A stretch of DNA of 64,000 nucleotides, from positions 248,001-312,000 of the forward strand of contig CAUWAG010000006.1 of the NCBI GenBank assembly GCA_963556695.1. The letters are read 5' to 3'. The notes under the pieces were generated by a model. It ran no database searches and was not told the DNA's origin. It saw nothing but the letters and a program-made list of their open reading frames with translations. This DNA is from Anthostomella pinea (Eukaryota > Ascomycota > Sordariomycetes > Xylariales > Xylariaceae). Of the stretch, positions 54,848-64,000 are shown one piece after another; within the stretch, counting starts at the first letter, position 1; each line of letters begins with the position of its first letter. The position numbers were made by a program, and so were the translations under genes.

Positions 54848-55468
54848 CGTGGGCCAAGGCTAGCCCAACTGGCAGTGGTGTAAGAGTGACTGTGTATTTG
54901 TTCCAGCGATGGCCGTCGGAATGATGTCAACAGCCTGGTTGACGACTCGCAGGAGGAGGAAGGAACGATGTTGATTCAGCCAGCCAGATGGAAGGGAGGT
55001 GCGAGGAAGATTTATAATACTCCGGCCAAGATTGCATTGGTGTTATGACCGGGAGGGGTCGCCGATCCTGCTACGTTGGGGGCCAGGATGACTCCCGCCT
55101 GCATGTATGCAAGGCTACAAAAACAACAAATCAAGCATGTGTTGTCCAGTTTCGCTAGTACATAGAAGTTTCCCGCCGATGACATTGGCCCACCCTTGAC
55201 CTTGGTCTAAAAACCAAGGTCATCCCGTAGCCATTACTGGCAATAAGGTATCCAAAGTAGCATACAGAAGTGAAAGAGCCGGCCAGAACACACGAGCACT
55301 GTGACTTTATCACTGCGGGTCAGGAAATCATTGGAGGAATAAACATCCGATAAATAGATAAATAGCCTTTTCGGTCATCACCTGGACCAGCGAGCGTAAC
55401 ATTGAAAAGCCCGCACAGAGACACATTGAGAAGCTTAACCCATTGCTTCATCTGACATAAGATAGGTA
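54848..55468. other. Intergenic, no gene recognised
   Basis: 5' flank of the CorA-like gene and left flank of the Tc1 element. It contains the short inverted repeat ACCTTGGT/ACCAAGGT near 55198-55222, too short to interpret. Confidence 0.4.
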
Positions 55469-56814
55469 CACTGACCCTCCAAAAGTCTCCGAGCATCCAC
55501 CACGCTAGTTTCAAAACGCGTCTACGCGCTCGCGACCCCCTTCCTTCTTCACCTTTTATAAACTCAACACCAAAACGATGGATTTACAAAAGGCTGGTAC
55601 AATCCTGACCGCAAATTGCGGGCCAAACCAGGAATTTACTTTCGAAGCTCGTGTAGCTATTGTGGCTGCCAGGGCGGCAGGCGCAAGGCGCGACGATGTC
55701 GCAAACGCGTTCCATCTGGATCGGCCTCAAACCGTAACCGACATTATCAACACTGTTAGAGAGCATAACACCACGGTCTCTCAACCTTGAGAGGGAGCCA
55801 CACGGACTCTAAACAAGCGTGAAGAAGCTCAACTAGTTAAAATAACACAATAATACCCCAGGGCCGCCTATAGAGAGCTCAAGAAAGAGAGCAGGGTCCT
55901 CAGCTCCCATACCATTATTAAGTGCGTTCCTTGCGCTCACGGGCTTTGTAAATAGAAAGCGGCAAAGCGGATCAAGCTTACAGAAGATGACGCACGAGAG
56001 AGGCTTGCTTTTTGCAATAAATACGATTCCCTGGAGGCTCTGGAGGAGCTGATGTGAACGCTCTTCTCAGACGAAGTCACGGTCCAGAATTCATCTGATA
56101 ATCCGGGCGATTGGTTCATGCACCTCTCTTCTGAACGTTACAGGCAGGATCTCGTGAACCCTCGGAGCCATGGGAGACCCCGTATCTCCATTATGTGTTG
56201 GGCCTTGATCTGGTTACACGGCAGAGAAGGTGGCCTAGGCAAAATCATCTTTTGCGAGCCCGATAAGGATGCTCCTCGCGGAGGAGTATCTTCAGCTTCA
56301 TATCAAGACGTCCTTGAGGAAGGGCTCCTTCCGTTCTATGAGGCTGGGGATCCTTTTATGCAAGATAACGCTCGCATCCATCGATTTGGAGGCACTCCAG
56401 AGTGGCTAGAGGAGCACGGCATCTGGACAATCGACTGGCTTGCTCACAGCCCTGATTTGAACCCGATCAAGCACGTTTGGGCACTTCTAAAGAAGCAGAT
56501 ACGGAGAATCGAGCCTGGTTTTGCTGATTTGAAGGCTAATATTGCCCACGAGGCATATACCAGACAGTTAATCGAAAGGGCGTGGTCAGATATCGATCCT
56601 GAGGATGTACGCGTTCTCGTCGAATCTCTCGGCAACCGAATCGCCGCAGTGAAAAGGGCAGGTGGTTGGTACACACACTATTGAACTTATACAATGCAGT
56701 TTTTTTCATATTATTACAGTGAGAGATGGGTGCATGATGAATGCTGAAAGTTGGAGGGTGTAGGCGTGTAGGGCTGCTCGAAAAGTGGGCTCGGAGACTT
56801 CTGGTCGGGGAGTG
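55469..56814 (+). mobile_element. Tc1/mariner-type transposon, 1,346 bp, inactive
   Basis: Imperfect inverted ends of about 26 bp start CACT and share AAGTCTCCGAGC between 55469 onward and the reverse complement of the sequence ending at 56814. TA at 55467-55468 and 56815-56816 flank it. The size and the AAGTCTCCG core agree with the element at 22334-23682; the two lie in opposite orientation. Confidence 0.82.
55578..56684 (+). pseudogene. Tc1/mariner transposase with four in-frame stops
   Basis: A single frame runs from MDLQKAGTILTANCG (55578) to TGA after GGWYTHY (56682-56684), interrupted by TGA at 55788-55790 and by TAA, TAG and TGA further on to about 56057. All four can arise from Arg/Gln codons by C-to-T change. 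Recognisable parts are EARVAIVAARAAGARRDDVANAF (helix-turn-helix), LFSDEVTVQNSSDNPGDW (first Asp), DAPRGGVSSASYQDVLEEG, MQDNARIHR (second Asp) and SPDLNPIKHVW. The last motif has Lys where the catalytic Glu belongs, a further G-to-A-type change. Confidence 0.82.
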
Positions 56815-57011
56815 TAACTTGAGATACAGTTAGACACCAAGTACACATTGAATGTATACCAGTCGCTGCTAACCAGCGTGAAAGGCTTACGGGATGCCAG
56901 CATCCCGCACAGATCCCCAGTAACTACAAATATATATCCCAAAATCCCGCCTACTATACACTTGAAACAAGACAGTGCGCCCAGAGTTGTGGCACTTGGG
57001 CTCGAAAGACC

Positions 57012-58788
57012 TCAATACCACTCTCCCGGACCAAGATCAATCTCCTTCCCCTTCTTGACCTGCTGCATGATGTCGTCGATGCTCCAAGGCGCAAACTTAT
57101 ACCCTTTGGGATAATTCGGCTTGATCTCCTTCGTGTCTTCCAGACCGACTCCCTTCCGCATGGCACCCACACACATTTTGTAGTTCTCGTACGCGTAGAC
57201 CTCGGCGTCGTGCTCCCAGATCCACTTGGGCAGTCGGGGCGAAGACTTGCGCGGGTCAAGCTTCACCTGGGCCCAGTCGGTCTTTTGCAGCAGCTCCGCG
57301 TTGGAGAAGCCGATCTTCTGGGCGCAAGCGGTTCGCGTGAATCTATGATGAAGTACTGGGTTAGATCGTTGTCGTTGCAAAAGATCGCATCTTGCAAGAT
57401 GGATTCTTACCTCAATGTCTTGTGCACCTTGACCGCCTGCTGTATCTTGTCTTTACCTCCGATCTGGAGGCATGATGCGAGCGACACAGCGTCTTCGAAC
57501 GCCTGCGTCGCGCCGTTGCCAGAAGAGGGCAAGAAGCTGTGCGCACTGTCTCCTATCTGTACCACGCGATGCGATGGCGACGCCCATTGAAGCTGGGGAT
57601 CCCTCCACCACAGCTCGTAGTTGACGATGGTACCGGACGGGGTGCATTTCACGAGCCGCTGGAAGATCGGGGACCACTCGGGGACGCCATCAGGTGTGTT
57701 TCCCATGGCGTCTAGCACCTCCTCAGCTTCGATGGTGTTGTTCCAGGACTCGGTCTCGGACCCAGTGACCTAGAAAGAAGGGTGTCAGTCCCGAGCCCGG
57801 CTTGGTATTGGCCAGTCTGTGCTTACATCGTGGTTGATGATCCAGACCACCACATCGTCGCGTGTGAGAGTCAAAGCATATGATCCAGGCCTGCAGCAAT
57901 GGTCAGCTTCCCCTCCACTTTCAGATCTTTCGCGGCTTGTTACTCACGCAAACCATGTTCTCACCACCGGATCGGTTCCATCCTTGAGCCCGAAGAATTT
58001 CTTGACCTCCGGATCGGCGTTGAGACATTCGACCGGCATCACAGCGCGCCACATGGCACGACCAGAAGACCGCGCGCGAACTTCACCTCCCATCAGCTCG
58101 TTCGCCTTGGATCCGATACCGTCGGCAGCAACCACGAGATCAGCCTTGAACCTCGTCCCGTCATCGAGCTCAACGCCGCCCTTCTGATCATCCTCGAAGT
58201 AGGCCTTGACGCGTGATCCGTATTCAATCGGGATCCCAAGCTTCTCGACCTGCTCGAGTAGCATTCGGTGCACAAGCGGCCGCATCTGGAACGCCCCTGG
58301 AGCATTTCCGGGGTCCAGCCCGGCAGCATGGAGGCGGTCGGAGACCTTCTGTGGCGGAAGCATCAGGGCGCCGTCGTGCTTGTACGTCTCGATCCACGCA
58401 TTGTGGAGAGATATATCATCGTACCGTCGCTTCATCTCGGGCCAGTGCCGGAGGAAGCGGGTGGCGCTCAAGCCCATGAAGTACATGTCCCCTATCTCAG
58501 TGGTCAGCTAGCCGCCTGGTCCAGCACGCGTCCTTCTCAAAACCTACCGGAGACGTCTGGGACGGAGTGGCGCTCAAGAACGCGCACATTGTGTCCTTTG
58601 CGGGTGAACTCGAGCGCGGCCGTCAGACCGCCGAACCCAGCTCCGACGATGAGCACGTCAATACCGGTGCTTGGGTATGTCCCGACAGGTGCGAACTTCA
58701 ATGCATCAGCTTGCGATATGACACTCAGGTGTCGTACATTGTTGCGCGCTTCCTGAGAATCGACACGAGCCAAAATCTCGAAACACAT
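57012..58788 (-). CDS. FAD-dependent monooxygenase (salicylate-hydroxylase-like)
   Basis: Five exons (58788-58548, 58491-57948, 57890-57827, 57769-57411, 57342-57012) join in frame to 512 residues. The N-terminal FAD dinucleotide motif VLIVGAGFGGLTAALEF is preceded by a ~45-residue extension. The DG motif is in DLVVAADGIGSKANEL and the GD motif is VVQIGDSAHSFLPSSGNGATQAFEDAVSLA, together defining the class A flavoprotein hydroxylases. WRAVMPVE and MRPLVHRMLLEQ are typical of the salicylate-hydroxylase-like subgroup. It hydroxylates a small aromatic or polyketide-like substrate using NAD(P)H and O2. Neighbouring genes give no hint of the pathway. All intron borders are GT-AG and the gene looks intact. 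Confidence 0.92.
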
Positions 58789-60631
58789 GTTGAGGGTGTA
58801 GATCGGGCTATGTGCGTAGATTGGGCGACGTGTGTAGATTGGGCGACTGGGCGATACTGCTTTCTTCTGAGTGGGAATGGCGTAATGAACAGATCGAGTG
58901 GTTGGATAATGTAGAAGTAGAGGATCGTGTACAGCATAATATGTCCTCCTTCGATAAGCCCCTACTCCACAGACCTATCGGGTATAGGAAGTCTCCAGAG
59001 CAGCCGAATGACATGAGGCTCAGCAACGGCGACGTGGCCAGCGCACGCCCATGTTTCGAGTAGAAACCAAGGGTTGACTGAGCAATGCATACGATGCTTT
59101 GCTTCGCCCCCAAGGAGCCCGTTCCTCCGCAGCGCAGTGAAACCTCGAGAAGAAGTCGAGAATAACTTGGGATACCACTTCGCGTGACATGGCAACGTAC
59201 CGCGGACGGCCAAAGCGCGCCTGAGCGCTGACACAGTTCAGCATACGTACTCAGCATACGTACACTGTCTTGGCCAGTGTCCATGGTGGGAATATCCATT
59301 TGCAGAGTAGATTTTACGAACCAACGGCCTTTCGACACGTAGCCGTGAAACGTTTCTGCTCTCAGGAACAAGAGTTTCCGGGAAGGACAAGCAGTCCGGG
59401 CTGCAAGGTCTCGATATCATGGCATCTCCAACAGTACCGAGTCTTACTATCACTACATCTCTGGATGGTGACCAATATCCTCGCATTCGATGGATGAAGA
59501 CGTTGTAGACTCGGCAAGGGGTGTAAGCCAGGCGAAGCAGCATCACCGTCTTTTCCGCAACCTCTGGGCGTACAAAGATAGGAGTTCATGAGTATGAAGT
59601 CTGAAAGTCATTCATAGGGTCAAAGAGCTGGGCGCCAACGCTAGTTATGAAACATCCACGTTTACGGCAAGCGATGGGGTGTCCGGAGTCTTGTTGTGGA
59701 GGAGTCCGGTGGTCGGCCCCGGCGCCTCTTGCCGGCCGCGCGCCGGCTACATAGTTCAGATGAAATGTAAAAATAGCTCATAAGTAAGAGTTTCGCTCGA
59801 GTCCCAAGTCAAGGGCTGGACTGTTGCGCGACGGTTCCTACTAAGATGTCAGAAAGATAATGTGAAACCGCATCAACCTGCCTTCAACAAAGCTCGTTTG
59901 ATCCGGCCTTTAGAGCGACGCAAGATTGGATGTTGCTCTAGGTAGGCATCAACCAGGTCAACGTCCACGAGTCTACGCAGAGTTCGTGTAGTATTATTAG
60001 AGTTCCCGACCCGTCTGCGTCGAGACAATGAAGAATGTTTCCAGCTCGGAGCTTTCTTGTAGCTAAGTCTGGCAAATCGCCCTTCATGACCGGACCTTAT
60101 CATTATTTGCCATGACAGCCCTTCACCATTATTCGCCATAACAGCCCTTCCAGGAGGAATCATGGCTTAACATGGATGGCATCGCAGTCGTAGGACCGTC
60201 TGTACCGGGTCGCGCGGGTGAAGAGGAACTGCAGCGCGAGACGGAGACTTACGTACCTTGCATAAACTGCAAGACGAGCTCGGCGACGACAGGCTCGAGA
60301 CTTGTCGTGAAAGCCATTGAGTCTTTCGAGTATGAATCGGCTCATGCATCACCACACGCGGAACCATATGCGTCCCAAAGCGGAAGGTGGCCGACTCCGG
60401 GATCCTAGAAGCCGGGAGGTGCGGCTCCACCATCTGGAGATGCCAGGGTCAGGTTGTTTGTCATCTTCATCCTGTTCCCCTCTCGTAGACTTACAACACT
60501 CACAGCGACCCTTTGATCATTCAGCTAGAATTGGTACCGTTACTCAAGTGGCCTTGAGTGTACTCCCAGTCCTGGTCTCTTCACTCGGAACGACCCGAAC
60601 CCCAGAGCCTTGCGGAAAGCCGGAATACATA
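58789..60631. other. Intergenic, no gene recognised
   Basis: Includes an 18-bp duplication (GTAGATTGGGCGAC) near 58815-58845. Frames on both strands overlap without motifs. Confidence 0.4.
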
Positions 60632-62278
60632 ATGCGGGGTCTACGCATACGTCTCACCTGCCTCCTCGGCATCGCCGCCATCTGTGGCTGCGTCAGCGCG
60701 GCCGGCGCCAGGAAGACGCCGCAGATCCAGACGCTGCCTTCTCTGCGCGAGCAGGCCAAAGTCATCGATGGCTGGACCGAGGAGCGCCTGGAGCTCATAC
60801 CGGGGCTACTGCGCAAGTACGGCGTTGACGCGTGGCTGGTGTGTCATACCAACTCATATCATGTCATCTACGGCCATGCTTTCCTCATCTACGATACCCA
60901 ATCTTATACACAGCCGCCTATCATGCCAATGATGTTGCACTAACCAGTCCCCGCAGATGAGCCAGCGCGAGTACGCCGAAGACACTGTCTTCTGGGCCCT
61001 CAAAGAAGCCACGCAGTCCTCAGCGCGCCGCCGCACCACAATGCTTTTCGTCGCAGACCCGCCCGGATCTTACACCTGGATCGACAACACAAAGCAAGTG
61101 TGGGCTGACCTGCGGGAGCTCTTCGCGGAGCGGCGGCCCGAGACCGTGGCGCTGAACACGCACTCGGAGATCGCGTTCTCGGGCGGCCTGCACGCGGGCG
61201 AGTTCGAGGCGATTGTGGAGGGGCTGGGCGAGGAGTGGACGGGCACGTTCGTGCTGGAGCCCATGTTGGGTGTCGAGGTTGTGGCAACTATGGTGGGGAG
61301 TCGGCTAGAGTGGTATATGAAGATGCAGGAGACGGCGTGGGCGATTATTGCGGAGGCGTTTAGTGAGAAGGTTATCGTGCCGGGGAAGTCGTCGAGTTGG
61401 GTAAGTCTTCCTTCTACTATTTCCTACATTGACATGTGTGAGACATTTCATGACGAAGCTGGAGTAAGTTGTCATGCTGATGAACTGGGTCTTAGGACGT
61501 CGAGTGGTGGATGCGAGAGAGGATCCAGTCCCTCAACTACACGACTTGGTTCCAACCTGGCGTGTTTATCTTGACTGGCGAGGGCTTCCCAGCGGTGACG
61601 AGTGATGACCCGAGGGGTGATGACCCGAGGGCACCAAATCGCCCCATCCGGTACGGCGACCTCATACATACCGACTTCGGCGTCACAGCCCTGGGCCTGA
61701 ATACGGACACACAGCACCTGGGTTACGTCCTATATCCCGGAGAGACGGAAGAAGACGTGCCAAAGGGTATGATCGACGGCCTGAAGAAGGTCAACAGGCT
61801 TCAGGATATCGTCAGGGAGAACATGAAGATTGGTGTGACGGGCAACGTGATACTGAAGGCGGCTCTCGCACAGATGCACGATGAGGGTATCGAGGGCAAG
61901 ATCTACTGCCATCCCACCGGGGAGTGGGGCCACTCGGCAGGAACAGTCATTGGTAAGTCCTGCCCCTATATCCTGTGCCACTGTGAGATCCTCTTCCTCT
62001 GCAGACCGTACTAAGCAGTTGCAGGCATGTCGAACCTTCAAAAGAACGTGCCAGTTCTAGGGGACCTGCCGCTGCTGAAGAACACGTACTACAGCATCGA
62101 GCTTTTTGCCGAGCACTTCGTCCCGGAGAGGAACATGACAATCAAGTTTGCACAGGAGGAAGATGTGTACTGGGATGACGAGACGAGCAGCTGGGAGTGG
62201 GTATATGGGAGACAAGAAGAGCTTCTCCTGATCAGGACCCCGGCTGAGGATGCTTCTCAGGGGCCGGCAGAACTGTAG
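60632..62278 (+). CDS. Secreted M24-fold (Xaa-Pro peptidase/creatinase-like) protein
   Basis: Four exons (60632-60838, 60957-61400, 61496-61952, 62025-62278) give 453 residues. The protein starts with a signal peptide (MRGLRIRLTCLLGIAAICGCVSA). The N-terminal domain contains KYGVDAWL followed after the intron by MSQREYAEDTVFW, as in prolidase-like proteins. The catalytic domain has candidate metal ligands in HTDFGVTALGLNTDTQH (two Asp), GEWGHSAGT (His), YSIELFAEH (Glu) and AQEEDVYW (Glu), i.e. the five-ligand layout of M24 metallopeptidases. Likely an extracellular proline-specific peptidase or a relative with another substrate. A small internal duplication gives DDPRGDDPRA at about 61606-61635. 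The first intron (118 nt, donor GTGTGT) is inferred from protein continuity. Confidence 0.85.
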
Positions 62279-64000
62279 ACTGGTGGATAGGGCATATTGT
62301 GCATCGACGATGTCTGCTTCTTGGCTTCATAGCAGGAGGTGGTGAGAGTATTGTTCGACACGAGCCTGTAACCCGGGGGATGCATGTACCTTTTTGGGGC
62401 ATGCAGCCAAGGCGTGCCGAAGTTTCCCGACTGCGTGCCGCATCGGGAGCCAGGAACTAGGTAAACATCGATGTACCTGTAGTTCTCCTCTGCTTTCGTG
62501 TGACTCTATCCCCAGATGCTTGTGAGAAAAAGAGGGGCTTGGCATCTACCAGACCCCCGGATCCGCCCAATCAGTGACTGTGCGGGGCCGCTCTCATGCG
62601 GACGTTGGGGAGGGATGCGCCGCCGAGGGTGGAAATATGATGCAATCATGCTTCGAGGTGCATCTTTCGCGCAGCTGCGTTGAAGCAAGACATGGCTGCT
62701 ATGTCTGTAGTAAACACCGGGAACACATCGGATGCTGAGACCTGATTCACTCGAGAAACCCGCCTACAGGCTGACACTGTGGTCCGCTGGAGTATTGAAG
62801 TCAGCGAGTGATGGGTGTCTGGGTCATTCATGAGCCGAAGTGGTGTGTAGGTGGACGTATGGTATACCCAACTTTGGGTACACATGGCCATGTTGTCCAC
62901 ATGCTTATCCGGCGACGTGTGATACCAGTGTTTGAAGGAGGGAATAGGTGGAAGATATGACGAGATAATGGATGGGTAATTGGTTATAACTTAAGGAATG
63001 ACTTGAACCCCCCTTTCCGAATATGAGTAAATCATGCACATAGACCGATCTGGTCGGATTGCCCATTTGGATGATGCCGAGCGCTTGCAACTACCCAACG
63101 CAGGTCAGTAAGGTCAGTAAGAATCGTCACCAGGCCTGAAACCGAGTATTGGGGTAGTTATATATAGTACCTTGGATCTTGAAGGGTTGATGACTTATGT
63201 ACGGCGACCAAAGGCTACAGCCGGGAAACGAGCAGCCTTCATGGTCGGACAGCGTGGCTTGTGAGGTTGCGCCAACGAGGTTCTATACGATCTGTGGCCG
63301 AATTGACCCAGCAGCTTGGTAGCTTCAGATCTCAAGGCGGCGGTCTGCGGCTGTGCATAGTTTTATAATCAGTAAGATGAAAGGATGATAAGGCGGTACT
63401 ATGGTACAGTGACCTTCTTACAGACAGATTGCTTCGATGGTCTGGTGTACTTGCCATGTCTAAATAATAATCTTGGGTGCAGTAGTCTGTCTTCCATTGT
63501 TGGCTAATAATAAATCGTGGAAGGCGACTTGCAGCCTGCAGCTCTTGGATCGTTCCATCCCTTTTCTGCATGCACCTTCATGTTTCCTGCCTCACGCTCG
63601 CGCTCACGGCCTGAGGAACTCCTTCCAAGTGCCTCGCTTTTCCCCGTTCGCTTAGGTTCCTGTCAACATTGAAGACAATTGGCGATACTGGGTACTTGTT
63701 TTGGTTTGCTGGCTGAGAGAACCCCCATCCATTTCCATTTCCATTTCCATTTCCATTATCTTCACTGCGAGGGAAGTATCATCAGCCGGTGTTTGTGTGA
63801 CGTTATTGGCTGCATGACGGAGCAGGACGGGCGATCCATTCGCGGTAGCATCGATCCTGCGAATGACGTTTTGCCCGCTGCCCGCTGTCCGCTGCTAGAG
63901 AGACAAGACCCAGACCCCGGGACCCAGACTGCCAGACCACAAGGACACCGACGACGGGCGACGTCGCTCTGCGAAACACCTCACCACCTCACCACATGTA
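62279..64000. other. Intergenic; hexanucleotide repeat, no gene recognised
   Basis: Contains nearly five copies of CCATTT at 63729-63757. The C-rich, CTCACCAC-type sequence at the right edge looks like the leader of a gene starting beyond the window, but no start is inside. Confidence 0.45.

Noticed and set aside
63729..63757. CCATTT array as a CRISPR-like repeat
   Set aside because: Hexanucleotide microsatellite without spacers; eukaryotic context.

Overview
The window looks like nuclear DNA of a filamentous ascomycete (Pezizomycotina). Genes carry short 44-118 nt GT-AG introns. Signature genes include an AA9 lytic monooxygenase with a CBM1, an AA13 starch monooxygenase with a CBM20, a Zn2Cys6 regulator and a flavohemoglobin. 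An AT-rich block and several transposon relics show C-to-T/G-to-A damage of the kind made by repeat-induced point mutation (RIP). The species cannot be named from the sequence.

Layout. 0-6 kb: the 3' end of a GMC oxidoreductase, a sugar-transporter (MFS) pseudogene with two nonsense codons, and an intact guanine deaminase. 6-10 kb: AT-rich block holding a Fot1/pogo transposon that was itself hit by a 203-bp solo LTR; the block cuts off a monocarboxylate-transporter-like gene at its right edge. 12.1-12.3 kb (minus strand): an initiator tRNA-Met gene whose 72-nt mature sequence is complete but split by two intervening sequences, one of them at a non-canonical place. 13-20 kb: catalase, secreted GH128-type glucanase, flavohemoglobin. 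20-25 kb: broken F-box gene, dead Tc1/mariner element, DUF3431 relic. 25-31 kb: a small membrane protein, an unrecognised two-part protein, AA9. 32-45 kb: AA13, Zn2Cys6 protein, an orphan gene, an E2-like/F-box/RGG fusion protein, pectinesterase. 45.7-50.7 kb: nested retroelements, a LINE split by a tRNA-headed SINE that is split in turn by a pogo transposon, plus a short LINE 3' copy. 52-57 kb: frameshifted CorA-like gene and a second dead Tc1 element. 57-62.3 kb: FAD monooxygenase and a secreted M24 (creatinase/prolidase-fold) protein.

Functionally the live genes fall into a plant-polymer-degrading secretome (AA9, AA13, pectinesterase, GH128), stress defence (catalase, NO dioxygenase) and scattered metabolism (guanine deaminase, FAD monooxygenase). 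I see no clear biosynthetic cluster, CRISPR array or prokaryotic operon. The most unusual items are the doubly interrupted initiator tRNA, the SINE-LINE pair with matching 3' tails, and the E2-like/F-box fusion.
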